Shown: piece after piece, positions 1 through 11,552 of the stretch
How the letters are laid out: each line of letters opens with the position of its first letter
How positions within the stretch are numbered: position 1 is the first letter of the stretch
From: Mammaliicoccus vitulinus
GTDB taxonomy: Bacteria > Bacillota > Bacilli > Staphylococcales > Staphylococcaceae
Assembly: GCF_029024305.1 (NCBI RefSeq)
Contig: NZ_CP118974.1
Location: 1,178,001 to 1,242,000, forward strand
Length of the DNA: 64,000 nt
Reading direction: 5' to 3'
Notes under the pieces: model-generated
Seen by the model: only the letters and a program-made list of their open reading frames with translations
Databases searched by the model: none
What the model was told of the DNA's origin: nothing
Translations under genes and position numbers: made by a program

Positions 1-1014
1 TTGAACAAAATACCTATTCATGATTTAGTAATATCGAATTTACATGCAATTTTTTACTTTTTAATTCTAGTGGCTATTATCGTTATCGTAGTATCAATTT
101 TGAAGCTACAATATATAAAAGCCATTACTTTATTTTCTATATTAATGCTCATGTTATCAATTAAGCATAACCATGATGCCCTTATTTTGGAGTTTTTAGA
201 CATCGGACAAGGGGATGCTATGATTGCTTACCACCAAGATGTAAATAGTGTAGTTATGATCGATACAGGTGGAAAAGATCAGCACCATAAAGAAAAATGG
301 CGAATTAGAAATAAAGAACTCAATTATACTGACTCAGTTCTAGTGCCAGATTTATATGAGAAAGGATATAATCAAATTGACTATTTAATCATTTCACATC
401 CTCACGCTGACCATATGGGTGAATTGGTGAATTTAAGTAAAAAAGTGAAGATTAAAAATTTGATTATTAATAAGAAGACGTGGGATAGTCATGCACTAAA
501 ATTAATATTAAATGAAGTTGCTCATTCAAATACACATATTATTGATAGTACACATATTAAAAAATTCAAAATTGGAGCAACTGTATATCAGTTATATAAT
601 CAAGATAGTGAAAATCATGCAGATAAAAATGATACATCGATTGTTACGGAGATTAGAGCATATAATAAAAAGATATTAACTGCAGGAGATGCAACTGAAA
701 GAATTGAAAACCATATTTTAAATGATTTAACATCGAACTACGATTTGTTGAAAGTAGGTCATCATGGTAGTTTAACAAGTACTAGTTATAACTTTATATA
801 TAAAGTGAAGCCTAAATTATGTGTAATCAGTTCTGGGCGTCATAATCGATATAAATTACCGCATCCTAAAATTGTTCAAAAGCTCGAGAATAATCAATGT
901 AAAGTTTTTAATACTCAAGACTATGGTGTGATCAAAGTTACAATTGATAAAGAGGATATGAATATAACTAGCGGATTATCAGAATATAATAAAAAAGCTT
1001 ACAAAAATCATTAG
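1..1014 (+). CDS. comEC: ComEC/Rec2 DNA uptake channel protein, C-terminal part (cut by window edge)
   Basis: C-terminal third of the ComEC/Rec2 competence channel, which carries single-stranded DNA across the membrane. The visible 337 residues hold two hydrophobic segments (about 17-52) and then a metallo-beta-lactamase-like domain with GQGDA at 69-73 and the HPHADH metal motif at 133-138. Family members are about 700-750 residues, so the N-terminal competence domain lies outside the window; the first codon here is only the edge. The position before yqzM and holA is the usual Bacillales order. The comG operon later in the window belongs to the same DNA uptake process. Confidence 0.9.
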   Translation: MNKIPIHDLVISNLHAIFYFLILVAIIVIVVSILKLQYIKAITLFSILMLMLSIKHNHDALILEFLDIGQGDAMIAYHQDVNSVVMIDTGGKDQHHKEKWRIRNKELNYTDSVLVPDLYEKGYNQIDYLIISHPHADHMGELVNLSKKVKIKNLIINKKTWDSHALKLILNEVAHSNTHIIDSTHIKKFKIGATVYQLYNQDSENHADKNDTSIVTEIRAYNKKILTAGDATERIENHILNDLTSNYDLLKVGHHGSLTSTSYNFIYKVKPKLCVISSGRHNRYKLPHPKIVQKLENNQCKVFNTQDYGVIKVTIDKEDMNITSGLSEYNKKAYKNH

Positions 1015-1029
1015 ATTTTTGTAAGCTTT
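994..1029. terminator. Terminator after comEC, shared with yqzM
   Basis: A perfect 16-bp inverted repeat starting AAAGCTTAC with a 4-nt loop overlaps the comEC stop codon. It lies between two converging genes. Its A/T-rich flanks could serve both directions. Confidence 0.7.
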
Positions 1030-1055
1030 ATATAAATAGATTTGTCATTTATATC

Positions 1056-1193
1056 TTAATTTGGAAGTAAGCTAAATACTTGAGCAATAATATATATTAC
1101 TGCTAAGAAAGCGAAACCAATTATAAATCCAAATCCAGAGTCTTTAACATCATTGTTACGCCCTTGAGTATTTTCACCTTCAAATCTGTTCAT
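1056..1193 (-). CDS. yqzM: YqzM family small membrane protein
   Basis: A 45-residue protein starting MNRFEGENTQGRNND, with a charged N-terminus and one membrane helix at about residues 21-43. A GGGAGG ribosome site stands just upstream of the ATG at 1193. Length, the polar start with RNND and the place between comEC and holA match the YqzM family of Bacillales, whose function I do not know. It is antisense to its neighbours. Confidence 0.75.
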   Translation of the reverse strand: MNRFEGENTQGRNNDVKDSGFGFIIGFAFLAVIYIIAQVFSLLPN

Positions 1194-1284
1194 ATGACTC
1201 CCTCCTATACTTACATTCATTATATGATAATAAACTTAAAAATGCTATACTTAATTAGAACTTTATAAGAGAGGGAGACTTATT

Positions 1285-2259
1285 TTGGAAGATAATATTG
1301 TGTTGAATTATGGTGCAGTAAATGCACTAATAGAGAAAAAATCAGACGAAATCATTAATGAATATTTAAACGGGGAACGCGACGAGTTCAACTATGTTAA
1401 ATATGATTTATATGAAGCATCCATTTCGAGCGCAATTGAAGAAGCTTTAACTTTACCATTCCTCTCAGACAAAAAAGTAGTACATATTAAGAATGCATAC
1501 TTATTTACAGGAGAAAAAGTAACTAATAATATTAATCAAAATATTGATCAATTAATGGGTTTTTTAGAACAATACGATGGTGAAACATTAGTAGTCTTTG
1601 ATGTATTCAATGAAAAGCTAGATGAACGGAAAAAGTTAGTCAAAACTGTTAAGAAAAATGCGAGATTAAATAAAATTGACCAGATGACAGAGCAAGAAAT
1701 TAAACAGTGGATTAAATCATATTTAAATGAGCAGTATAAGGATATTAAAGAAGATGCTTTAGTAGAATTTATAGAACTTACAGGCATTCAGTTCAATATT
1801 ATAAAAGCTGAACTAGATAAATTAGTTTTATTTATTGGTGATGAAGCTGTTATAAACAAACAAGATGTGAAAGATATTGTAAGTCGTTCACTAGAACAGA
1901 ATGTATTTTTACTTACAGAATATATTCAAAAGGGTCAAAAAGAGAAATCTATCAATTTGTTGAAAGATTTAATCAATATGAAAGAGGAGCCTATTAAACT
2001 ATTAGCATTGATAACGAGTAACTATCGACTATATTATCAATGTAAAATATTAGCGAACAAGCATTATAGTGAACAACAAATAGCTAAAACGATAGGTGTT
2101 CATCCGTATAGGGTTAAACTTGCACTTAGAATCGTTAGGAAATTATCTTTAGAAAGATTGCTTGCAACAATCGATATATGTGCAGAGACAGATTTTGATT
2201 TAAAATCATCATATATGGATAAAGTGCTTATATTAGAACTATTCATTCTAAAAATTTAA
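1285..2259 (+). CDS. holA: DNA polymerase III subunit delta
   Basis: Delta subunit of the clamp loader, which opens the beta sliding clamp. At 324 residues it has normal family length and the typical pattern: an N-terminal AAA-like region without a Walker motif (for example the stretch near LPFLSDKKVVHIKNAYLF) and a C-terminal helical collar domain. It starts with TTG behind the strong site GAGAGGGAGA. It is followed directly by a hairpin terminator and the convergent rpsT gene. Confidence 0.9.
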   Translation: MEDNIVLNYGAVNALIEKKSDEIINEYLNGERDEFNYVKYDLYEASISSAIEEALTLPFLSDKKVVHIKNAYLFTGEKVTNNINQNIDQLMGFLEQYDGETLVVFDVFNEKLDERKKLVKTVKKNARLNKIDQMTEQEIKQWIKSYLNEQYKDIKEDALVEFIELTGIQFNIIKAELDKLVLFIGDEAVINKQDVKDIVSRSLEQNVFLLTEYIQKGQKEKSINLLKDLINMKEEPIKLLALITSNYRLYYQCKILANKHYSEQQIAKTIGVHPYRVKLALRIVRKLSLERLLATIDICAETDFDLKSSYMDKVLILELFILKI

Positions 2260-2266
2260 AAATAAA

Positions 2267-2292
2267 AAAGCTACAGAAAAATCTGTAGCTTT
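2267..2292. terminator. Bidirectional terminator between holA and rpsT
   Basis: An 11-bp perfect stem, AAAGCTACAGA with TCTGTAGCTTT, with a 4-nt loop, flanked by A and T runs. It lies between convergent genes. Confidence 0.8.
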
Positions 2293-2297
2293 ATTAA

Positions 2298-2549
2298 TTA
2301 GTTAGCTTTTGACATTAAGCTTGATTTAATTCTATCAGCTTTATTTGAATGAATTAGATTGTTTTTAGAAGCTTTATCAACTTTTTTAATAGCTAATGAA
2401 ACTAATTCACCTTTGTTATCAGCATTGTTTTCGATAGCAGTTCTTGCAGCTTTAACAGCAGAACGCATATCATTTTTTTGTGAAATATTTGCAGCGTCTT
2501 TCTTTTCAGTAACAGAAACACGTTTAATTGCAGATTTAATGTTTGGCAT
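2298..2549 (-). CDS. rpsT: 30S ribosomal protein S20 (bS20)
   Basis: 83-residue basic protein starting MPNIKSAIKRV, with the typical helical S20 sequence (NISQKNDMRSAVKAARTAI; NLIHSNKADRIKSSLM). It binds 16S rRNA in the body of the small subunit. The ATG at 2549 follows AGGAGGTG at good distance; the upstream in-frame GTG at 2558 lies inside that ribosome site and is not a start. Confidence 0.95.
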   Translation of the reverse strand: MPNIKSAIKRVSVTEKKDAANISQKNDMRSAVKAARTAIENNADNKGELVSLAIKKVDKASKNNLIHSNKADRIKSSLMSKAN

Positions 2550-2609
2550 GAGAGTCACCTCCTAAATATGTTGTCCGTGATCAAAGATTTTTTGATTGCA
2601 ACAAAAAAT

Positions 2610-2638
2610 ATTTTATCAAATGTAGGGCATAAGTGCAA
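2610..2638 (-). promoter_or_regulatory. Probable rpsT promoter
   Basis: Read on the minus strand: TTGCAC (2638-2633), a 17-bp spacer, then TAAAAT (2615-2610), about 60 bp upstream of the rpsT start. This fits a sigma-A promoter. Seen by eye only. Confidence 0.5.
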
Positions 2639-2696
2639 TCATTATTTGCACATTCCTTATATAGCATAACACTTTATTGACAGTTTGATAATACGT

Positions 2697-2725
2697 TTGC
2701 ATTTATTTCGTAAAGACGGTATCAT
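2697..2725 (+). promoter_or_regulatory. Possible lepA promoter
   Basis: TTGCAT (2697-2702), 17-bp spacer, TATCAT (2720-2725), about 60 bp ahead of the lepA ATG. A second -35-like TTGACA lies at 2675-2680 without a convincing -10 at the right distance. Confidence 0.4.
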
Positions 2726-2783
2726 ATCAAAGATGCGACTTACATTTAGAAGATGTAAAATTAACGAGAAAGTTGGAGTTCAA

Positions 2784-4607
2784 ATGGACAGAACTAAACG
2801 CCTAGAGCGCCAAAATAAAATTAGAAACTTTTCAATCATTGCTCACATTGATCATGGAAAATCAACGTTAGCTGATAGAATATTGGAAAACACTAAAAGT
2901 GTAGAGACAAGAGACATGAAGGCACAGTTGTTAGACTCTATGGATCTTGAAAGAGAAAGAGGCATTACGATTAAACTTAATGCCGTTTGTTTAAACTATA
3001 CAGCAAAAGATGGGGAAACTTATATTCTACATCTTATTGATACACCTGGACACGTCGACTTTACATATGAAGTTTCACGATCTTTGGCAGCATGTGAAGG
3101 TGCTATATTAGTTGTCGATGCCGCTCAAGGTATAGAAGCTCAAACTTTAGCTAATGTTTATTTAGCGCTAGATAATGATTTGGAATTAATTCCAGTTATT
3201 AATAAAATTGATTTACCTGCAGCTGAGCCTGAACGTGTTAAACAAGAAATTGAAGATGTTATCGGTTTAGACACGAGTGATGCAGTTCTTGCTAGTGCTA
3301 AGGCGAATATTGGAATTGAAGATATTTTAGAAAAAATAGTAGAAATGGTTCCACCGCCTGAAGGTGACCCTGAAAATCCTTTACAAGCACTTATATTCGA
3401 TTCTTCATTTGATGCATATAGAGGTGTCATCTCATCAATAAGAGTTGTTGAAGGAACTGTTAAAGCAGGAGATAAAATTCAAATGATGTCTACTGGTAAA
3501 ACTTTTGAAGTTACAGAGGTAGGTATTAACACACCTAAACAACTGCCAGTCAAAACTTTATCTGTTGGTGATGTAGGCTATATTGTAGCAGCTATCAAAA
3601 ATGTTGGAGATTCAAATGTCGGTGACACGATAACGCTAGCTAACAGACCTGCTGAGAAACCATTACAAGGGTATAAGAAGATGAATCCAATGGTGTTCTG
3701 TGGTTTATATCCTATTGATAATAGTAAATATAATGATTTGAGAGAAGCTTTAGAAAGATTACAACTAAATGATGCTTCACTTGAATTTGAAGCTGAGACA
3801 TCTCAAGCTTTAGGTTTCGGTTTTAGAACAGGATTTTTAGGCTTATTACACATGGAAATTATTCAAGAGAGAATAGAAAGAGAATTCAATATTGAGTTAA
3901 TTGCGACTGCACCTTCAGTTGTATACGAATGTGAATTAACAGATGGAGAAAAGCTTCAAATTGATAATCCATCACAATTTCCAGATCCTCAAACAATCAA
4001 TAGAATTTATGAGCCATTCGTTAAAGCGACAATGATGGTTCCTAATGACTATGTTGGTGCTGTTATGGAATTATGTCAGAAAAAACGTGGTAACTTTAAA
4101 ACAATGGACTATTTAGATGATATTCGAGTTAATATTATTTATGAAATTCCGTTATCTGAAGTTGTTTTTGATTTCTTCGATCAGTTGAAGTCTAATACGA
4201 AAGGTTATGCTTCATTTGATTACGAATTGATTGGATATCAAGAAAGTACATTAGTTAAGATGGATATCTTGTTAAATAATGAAAAAGTAGATGCATTAAG
4301 TTTTATCGTTCATAAAGATTTTGCATATGATCGCGGTAAAGCAATAGTAGATAAATTAAAAACATTAATCCCAAGACAACAATTTGAAGTGCCGGTTCAA
4401 GCAGCAATTGGTAATAAAATAGTAGCACGTACAAATATTAAATCTATGGGTAAAAATGTATTAGCAAAATGTTACGGTGGAGATATTAGCCGTAAACGTA
4501 AATTGCTTGAAAAACAAAAAGCAGGTAAAGCTAAAATGAAATCAGTAGGTAATGTTGAAATACCTCAAGATGCATTCTTAGCAGTACTTAAAATGGATGA
4601 AGACTAA
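2784..4607 (+). CDS. lepA: Elongation factor 4 (ribosomal back-translocase LepA)
   Basis: Translational GTPase of the EF-G group that acts on stalled or mistranslocated ribosomes. From the ATG at 2784 the protein has 607 residues, the length I remember for staphylococcal LepA. The G-domain motifs are HIDHGKST (P-loop), DTPGH and NKID. The C-terminal region ends with the LepA-specific [21 protein letters not shown] block. The reading frame is open a further 33 codons upstream, but that stretch is not LepA-like and I excluded it. The ribosome site is weak (TTGGAG). Confidence 0.95.
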   Translation: MDRTKRLERQNKIRNFSIIAHIDHGKSTLADRILENTKSVETRDMKAQLLDSMDLERERGITIKLNAVCLNYTAKDGETYILHLIDTPGHVDFTYEVSRSLAACEGAILVVDAAQGIEAQTLANVYLALDNDLELIPVINKIDLPAAEPERVKQEIEDVIGLDTSDAVLASAKANIGIEDILEKIVEMVPPPEGDPENPLQALIFDSSFDAYRGVISSIRVVEGTVKAGDKIQMMSTGKTFEVTEVGINTPKQLPVKTLSVGDVGYIVAAIKNVGDSNVGDTITLANRPAEKPLQGYKKMNPMVFCGLYPIDNSKYNDLREALERLQLNDASLEFEAETSQALGFGFRTGFLGLLHMEIIQERIEREFNIELIATAPSVVYECELTDGEKLQIDNPSQFPDPQTINRIYEPFVKATMMVPNDYVGAVMELCQKKRGNFKTMDYLDDIRVNIIYEIPLSEVVFDFFDQLKSNTKGYASFDYELIGYQESTLVKMDILLNNEKVDALSFIVHKDFAYDRGKAIVDKLKTLIPRQQFEVPVQAAIGNKIVARTNIKSMGKNVLAKCYGGDISRKRKLLEKQKAGKAKMKSVGNVEIPQDAFLAVLKMDED

Positions 4608-4611
4608 TTTT

Positions 4612-4646
4612 GAAGCAGCTGCATAATATGTAGCTGTTTCTATTTT
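4612..4646 (+). terminator. Weak terminator between lepA and hemW
   Basis: An inverted repeat, CAGCTGCATA with TATGTAGCTG, with one mismatch, followed by TTTCTATTTTT. It probably only partly separates lepA from hemW. Confidence 0.4.
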
Positions 4647-4661
4647 TAAAGGAGAATTTAA

Positions 4662-5780
4662 ATGGCTAAAAGTGTATATATTCATATACCTTTCTGTGTG
4701 AGGATTTGTACTTATTGTGATTTTAATAAGTTTTATATAGCCAATCAACCCGTGGATGAATATTTGGATTGTTTGATTAAAGAGATGTCAACGAGGGAAG
4801 ATAAAGTAGTTGAGACAATGTTTGTAGGTGGTGGTACACCAACAGCATTATCAGAAGAGCAATTGGAAAAATTACTTCGAGCAATCAACGATTTGTTTGT
4901 TATAACGAAAGAATATACTTTTGAAGCTAACCCTGATGAACTAACTGAAGCTAAAATAAAATTATTAAAACAATATGGCGTAAACAGATTATCGTTAGGT
5001 GTCCAAACGTTTGATAATGAATTACTAAAAGTATTGGGCAGAACGCATCATAGTGAAGATATTGAAAAAGCGGTCAATTTATCTAGAAAACATCAAATTG
5101 AGTCAGTTAGTTTAGATTTAATGTTTCATTTACCTGGCCAAACATTAAAGCAATTTGATGACTCGTTGAATAAAGCTTTAGCTTTAGATGTTGATCACAT
5201 TTCGAGTTACGCATTAATACTTGAACCAAAAACACAATTTTATAACTTATATAGAAAAGGTAGATTAAAGCTACCAAACGAAGATTTAGGAGAAGAAATG
5301 TACCAACACCTTAAAGAAACGTTAAAAGCTTCTCATTTAAATCAATATGAAATATCTAACTTCGCTAAAGAAGGACATGAATCTCTTCATAATATGGTTT
5401 ATTGGAAGAATGAAGAATATTATGGTTTCGGCGCAGGTGCACATGGCTATATAAATGGTATCCGTTACGGCAATATAAACCCGGTGAATCAATACATTAA
5501 GAAGATTCAAAACAATGAATTGCCTAAATTGCAAAGTAGCGAAGTTTCTATTAAAGAGCAGATGGAAGAAGAAATGTTTCTTGGGCTCAGAATGTCTAAA
5601 GGTGTATCGAAGACTAAATTTGAAAACAAGTTCAATAGAACAATTGAAGATGTGTTCGGCGAGCATGTTAAAGAACTAACTTCACAAGCATTATTAATAG
5701 ATGAGAATGACTTTTTACGTTTAAGTAACCGAGGTCAAATCATTGGGAATGAAGTGTTTGAAAGATTTTTATTAAGCTGA
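4662..5780 (+). CDS. hemW: Radical SAM heme chaperone HemW
   Basis: 372-residue radical SAM protein of the HemW/HemN-like family. The iron-sulfur motif is at about residues 12-19 (CVRICTYC, CX3CX2C), followed by GGGTPT near 56 and the LPGQT block near 157. HemN proper is longer; the family here is thought to insert heme into respiratory enzymes rather than act as coproporphyrinogen oxidase. The lepA-hemW-hrcA order is normal for Bacillales. Confidence 0.9.
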   Translation: MAKSVYIHIPFCVRICTYCDFNKFYIANQPVDEYLDCLIKEMSTREDKVVETMFVGGGTPTALSEEQLEKLLRAINDLFVITKEYTFEANPDELTEAKIKLLKQYGVNRLSLGVQTFDNELLKVLGRTHHSEDIEKAVNLSRKHQIESVSLDLMFHLPGQTLKQFDDSLNKALALDVDHISSYALILEPKTQFYNLYRKGRLKLPNEDLGEEMYQHLKETLKASHLNQYEISNFAKEGHESLHNMVYWKNEEYYGFGAGAHGYINGIRYGNINPVNQYIKKIQNNELPKLQSSEVSIKEQMEEEMFLGLRMSKGVSKTKFENKFNRTIEDVFGEHVKELTSQALLIDENDFLRLSNRGQIIGNEVFERFLLS

Positions 5781-5820
5781 TTCATAATTAAAAAAAGATT
5801 TAAAAATTGAATGCTTTAAC

Positions 5821-5837
5821 GTTGACTTTCTTTGACC
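5821..5837. promoter_or_regulatory. CtsR-type heptad repeat upstream of hrcA
   Basis: Read on the minus strand this is GGTCAAA-GAA-AGTCAAC, one base off the CtsR operator consensus RGTCAAANANRGTCAAA. It overlaps the expected hrcA promoter region. S. aureus is known for joint CtsR and HrcA control of its dnaK operon. Confidence 0.7.
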
Positions 5838-5854
5838 ATTTTGATAAATTATAA

Positions 5855-5881
5855 TTAGCACTTGGGAACATAGAGTGCTAA
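5855..5881. promoter_or_regulatory. CIRCE element (HrcA operator)
   Basis: TTAGCACTT-N9-GAGTGCTAA, one base off the CIRCE inverted repeat (the left arm ends in T instead of C). It sits 13 bp before the hrcA ATG and would allow HrcA to repress its own operon. Confidence 0.95.
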
Positions 5882-5894
5882 TCGAGGTGATGAC

Positions 5895-6869
5895 ATGATT
5901 ACTGAGAGGCAATTACAAATATTAAATGTGATTGTTGAGGATTATGTTGAGTTAGGACAGCCAATTGGTTCTAAGTCGATTATCGAAAGGCATCAATTGC
6001 CTATAAGTCCGGCTACAGTTAGAAATGAAATGAAACAACTTGAAGATTTGCAACTTCTTGAGAAGACACATACGTCATCAGGGCGTATACCTTCCGAAAG
6101 AGGCATTAGACATTATGTAAATCAATTATTAAAGTCTAAATCTCTAAGCAATAAAAGTGTGAATTGGTTTGATCAATTTCATGATGAAAATCAATATGAT
6201 GTCAATGCAATGCTTAAATGGCTAGCTTTAGAGATATCAAATCGTTCTCATTATACAACTGTGGTTCTTGGACCAAATAAATTTTCAAGATATATTTTTG
6301 AAATTCATTTTGTTAGAGTCAACCCTACTCATTTAATGAGTGTCATTGTATTTACAGATGGATATGTTGAAAAAGTTCACGTTCAAGTATTAGAATCATT
6401 ACAACAAGAACAAATAGAGAAATTAATGAACTATTTAAATCAACATTTTAAGCAAAACACTTTATCTACAATGATAAAAACGTTAGAATCATTAACGGTG
6501 TCATTCATAGATCATGACTTTATTAAAAAGTTTAAACATGCTTTATTAACACAAATTAATGATCAAAGTGAAGAAATCTTTCTAGGTGGAAAGATGCATT
6601 TGATTGATGCTTTGGATGTTACAAATGTAACGATGATTCAATCGATATTAAAGTATCTTGAATCAGAACGCATCGCTCAATTTTTAAATGAAACGTCTAG
6701 TGATTCAATAAGCGTTAAAATTGGACAGGAAATCAATAAAGACTTACACGGGATTTCTATTGTAAGTACGAATTATGAGATTTCTGGAGATATAAGCGGT
6801 CATTTAGCTGTTATCGGTCCAACTGCTATGCATTATAACAAAGTGATTCAATTGTTGAATCATTTTTAA
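5895..6869 (+). CDS. hrcA: Heat-inducible transcription repressor HrcA
   Basis: 324-residue repressor of the class I heat-shock genes. It has an N-terminal winged helix with the family start TERQLQILNVIVEDYVELGQPIGSKSI and the recognition region SPATVRNEMKQLE, followed by the GAF-like and dimerisation regions. First gene of the operon hrcA-grpE-dnaK-dnaJ-prmA-rsmE-mtaB, behind a CIRCE element to which it binds itself. Confidence 0.95.
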   Translation: MITERQLQILNVIVEDYVELGQPIGSKSIIERHQLPISPATVRNEMKQLEDLQLLEKTHTSSGRIPSERGIRHYVNQLLKSKSLSNKSVNWFDQFHDENQYDVNAMLKWLALEISNRSHYTTVVLGPNKFSRYIFEIHFVRVNPTHLMSVIVFTDGYVEKVHVQVLESLQQEQIEKLMNYLNQHFKQNTLSTMIKTLESLTVSFIDHDFIKKFKHALLTQINDQSEEIFLGGKMHLIDALDVTNVTMIQSILKYLESERIAQFLNETSSDSISVKIGQEINKDLHGISIVSTNYEISGDISGHLAVIGPTAMHYNKVIQLLNHF

Positions 6870-6896
6870 ATAAGGAAAGAAAATGGAGGGCATGAA

Positions 6897-7499
6897 ATGA
6901 CGGAAGAAAAGCAAAATGAACAATTCGACGAAACAAATGATCAAGCTCAATCTGTCGCTACTGAAGATGTAGAAACAAATGAAACGGAATCGGTAGATAA
7001 CACAGAAAATGTTGAAGAGGTTGAGGAAGAAAAGTTAGTCGAAATTCCGGAAGCTGAACTCGAAGAACTCAAACAAAAAGTTAACATTGAAGAAGAAAAA
7101 TATTTACGTTTATATGCTGAATTTGAAAATTATAAACGTAGAATGAAACAAGAATCTAGTATTATGAAAGATTATCAAGCACAAAGAGTGCTTACTGATG
7201 TATTACCAGCTTTAGATAATATGGATCGCGCATTACAACAAGAAGGTGAATCTGAAGACTTCTTAACATTTAAAAAAGGTGTCAATATGGTTTATAACGA
7301 TTTATTAAGATCATTGAAAGATAATGGTTTAGAAGAAATCGAATCATATAATCAAGAATTCGATCCTAATGTACATCAAGCAGTAATGCAAGATAGTAAT
7401 CCTGATTTCGAGTCAGGTGTAGTGACTGAAGAACTACAAAGAGGATATAAATTAAAAGATCGCGTTTTAAGACCGGCAATGGTTAAAGTAAACGAATAA
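6897..7499 (+). CDS. grpE: Nucleotide exchange factor GrpE
   Basis: 200-residue co-chaperone that releases ADP from DnaK. An acidic, low-complexity N-terminus (about 1-65) leads into the long coiled-coil helix ([21 protein letters not shown]) and the C-terminal beta domain ending [16 protein letters not shown] at 6897 behind TGGAGGG. It lies 27 bp after hrcA and 45 bp before dnaK. Confidence 0.95.
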   Translation: MTEEKQNEQFDETNDQAQSVATEDVETNETESVDNTENVEEVEEEKLVEIPEAELEELKQKVNIEEEKYLRLYAEFENYKRRMKQESSIMKDYQAQRVLTDVLPALDNMDRALQQEGESEDFLTFKKGVNMVYNDLLRSLKDNGLEEIESYNQEFDPNVHQAVMQDSNPDFESGVVTEELQRGYKLKDRVLRPAMVKVNE

Positions 7500-7526
7500 T
7501 CAATTTAGTTTAAAACATAACTATAA

Positions 7527-9380
<1,854 letters not shown>

Positions 9381-9392
9381 TACTGATCATTA

Positions 9393-9427
9393 AAAAGTCA
9401 AAGTCAATGTGATTGGCTTTGACTTTT
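9393..9427 (+). terminator. Internal terminator/attenuator between dnaK and dnaJ
   Basis: Long stem AAAAAGTCAAAGTCAA with TTGGCTTTGACTTTTT, loop TGTGA, followed by Ts. It lies inside the operon, so it probably lowers dnaJ and downstream transcript levels relative to dnaK rather than ending transcription fully. Confidence 0.75.
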
Positions 9428-9474
9428 TTAATTCATATCCGTATTATAAATCAGTGTGTAAAGGAGAGTTTATA

Positions 9475-10608
9475 TTGGCAAAAAGAGACTATTATGAAGT
9501 GCTTGGTGTTTCCAAAGATGCTTCTAAAGATGAAATAAAAAAAGCTTATAGAAAATTATCAAAAAAGTACCATCCTGATATTAACCAGGAAGAAGGTGCT
9601 GATGCTAAATTTAAAGAATTATCAGAAGCATATGAAGTATTAAGTGATGAAAACAAACGTGCTCAATATGACCGTTTCGGACATAATGGACCACAACAAG
9701 GTTCCGGAGGTTCACAAGGATTTGGAGGACAAGATTTCTCTGGATTTGGTGGATTTGAAGATATATTCGGGTCATTCTTCGGTGGCGGTGGTGCTAGAAG
9801 AGATCCAAATGCACCTAGACAAGGTGACGATTTGCAATATAGCATGACATTAACATTTGAAGAAGCTGTATTTGGTACTGAAAAAGATATTACAGTACGC
9901 AAAGATGTTGAATGTGACACATGTCATGGTAATGGTGCTAAACCAGGAACTAAGAAAAAAACATGTACGTATTGTAGTGGACAAGGTCATGTAACGGTTG
10001 AACAAAATACGATACTTGGTAGAATGCAAACTCAAAAAGTATGTCCTGAATGTGAAGGTTCTGGACAAGTATTTGAAGAAAAATGTTCAGACTGTCATGG
10101 TAAAGGTACACAAAACAAAAAAGTTACAATCACAGTTAAAGTTCCAGAAGGTGTAGACAATGATCAACAAATTCGTCTAGCTGGAAAAGGTGGACCAGGT
10201 ATAAATGGTGGACCTGCTGGTGACTTATATGTTGTATTCAGAGTTAAACCTCATAGCAATTTCAGACGTGAAGGCGATGACATCTTTTATGACTTGAATC
10301 TATCATTTCCACAAGCAGCGCTTGGTGATGAAATAACTGTACCTACATTAACTGGTAATGTATCACTTTCTGTGCCAGCTGGTACTCAAACAGGTAAACA
10401 GTTTAGACTTAGAGAAAAAGGTGTACAAAATGTTCACGGTTATGGTAAAGGTGACTACTTTGTAACGGTTAAAGTCGTAACACCTGAAAAAATGACTGAG
10501 AGACAAGAAGAGCTCCTACGTGAATTTGCTGAAATTGGTGGAGAAAAATTAACAGAACAACCATCTAGCTTAAAAGATAGAGCTAAAAAGTTTTTTAAAG
10601 GAGAATAG
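9475..10608 (+). CDS. dnaJ: Chaperone protein DnaJ (Hsp40)
   Basis: 377-residue class I J-protein that delivers substrates to DnaK and stimulates its ATPase. J domain with the HPD motif (KKYHPDI), a Gly/Phe-rich linker, four zinc repeats CxxCxGxG ([32 protein letters not shown]) and the C-terminal substrate domain. The start is TTG at 9475 behind AAGGAGAG; the longer open frame from 9409 runs through the terminator and is not coding. Confidence 0.95.
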   Translation: MAKRDYYEVLGVSKDASKDEIKKAYRKLSKKYHPDINQEEGADAKFKELSEAYEVLSDENKRAQYDRFGHNGPQQGSGGSQGFGGQDFSGFGGFEDIFGSFFGGGGARRDPNAPRQGDDLQYSMTLTFEEAVFGTEKDITVRKDVECDTCHGNGAKPGTKKKTCTYCSGQGHVTVEQNTILGRMQTQKVCPECEGSGQVFEEKCSDCHGKGTQNKKVTITVKVPEGVDNDQQIRLAGKGGPGINGGPAGDLYVVFRVKPHSNFRREGDDIFYDLNLSFPQAALGDEITVPTLTGNVSLSVPAGTQTGKQFRLREKGVQNVHGYGKGDYFVTVKVVTPEKMTERQEELLREFAEIGGEKLTEQPSSLKDRAKKFFKGE

Positions 10609-10611
10609 CCT

Positions 10612-11544
10612 GTGAATTGGATTGAGTATTCTATCATGATAAATAAAGAAGCAGAACCAGTCGTTACTGCATTGCTAAATGAATTAGGCGCAAACGGCGT
10701 TGTAATAGAAGATTCATCAGAATTAGAGAAAGGACATATTGACGTATACGGTGAAATTTATGAATTAAATCCTAAAGATTATCCGGAACATGATATAAGA
10801 GTTAAGTGTTACTTTAATGAACTAGTTTTTACTGATAGTTTAGAACAAGAAATTAAAGATTCTATTGCTCATGTTGAAGGTATTAATTCTGAGATATTAT
10901 CTTTCTCTAAAACAATTATTAAAGAATCTGATTGGGAAAATGAATGGAAAAATTATTTTCACCCATTTAAAGCTTCTGAAAGATTTGCAATCGTACCAAG
11001 TTGGGAAGAAGACACATATGATAACCAAGATGATGATTTATGCATAAAGCTTGATCCAGGTATGGCTTTTGGTACTGGTGATCATCCAACTACAAGCATG
11101 TGTTTAAAACATATAGAAGAAGTTGTGAAGCCAAATCATAAAATCATTGATGTTGGTACAGGCTCTGGTATTTTAAGTATTGGTTGTCATTTACTTGGCG
11201 TTCAATCAATTAAAGCTGTTGATTTAGACGAGTTAGCTATTAAAGTCGCTAAGGAAAACTTCGAAAAAAATAATTGCGAGCAAGATATATTAGCTGAAAC
11301 TGGCAATTTATTAACTGAAGAAACTGAACAATATGATGTGATTATTGCTAATATTTTAGCGCATATAATCGATTTAATGATTGAAGATAGTTATGCAAGA
11401 CTGAATGATAATGGCTACTTTATTACTTCTGGAATTATAGAAGAAAAATCCGATGAAATTATTGAAAAACTAAAAGAAACTGGTTATACTATCGAAAAAG
11501 TATTACGAGAAGATGGATGGGTTTCAATAAGAGCTAGAAAGTAG
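10612..11544 (+). CDS. prmA: Ribosomal protein L11 methyltransferase
   Basis: 310-residue SAM-dependent methyltransferase that modifies lysines and the N-terminus of ribosomal protein L11. Family blocks seen are NEWKNYFHPFKAS, LDPGMAFGTGDHPTT and the SAM motif DVGTGSGILSI near 183. Start is GTG at 10612, 3 bp after the dnaJ stop, with AAAGGAGAA in the end of dnaJ. Its place behind dnaJ is conserved in staphylococci. Confidence 0.93.
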   Translation: MNWIEYSIMINKEAEPVVTALLNELGANGVVIEDSSELEKGHIDVYGEIYELNPKDYPEHDIRVKCYFNELVFTDSLEQEIKDSIAHVEGINSEILSFSKTIIKESDWENEWKNYFHPFKASERFAIVPSWEEDTYDNQDDDLCIKLDPGMAFGTGDHPTTSMCLKHIEEVVKPNHKIIDVGTGSGILSIGCHLLGVQSIKAVDLDELAIKVAKENFEKNNCEQDILAETGNLLTEETEQYDVIIANILAHIIDLMIEDSYARLNDNGYFITSGIIEEKSDEIIEKLKETGYTIEKVLREDGWVSIRARK

Positions 11545-11552
11545 GAGAAATG

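Noticed and set aside
1-1014. comEC as a truncated pseudogene
   Set aside because: The frame is open to the first base of the window; the missing part is simply outside.
2685-2783. N-terminal extension of LepA by 33 residues
   Set aside because: The extra residues are not LepA-like, and the shorter form has the standard 607-residue length.
9409-9474. N-terminal extension of DnaJ
   Set aside because: It would be translated from the terminator hairpin; the TTG at 9475 has a strong ribosome site and gives the standard start [10 protein letters not shown].
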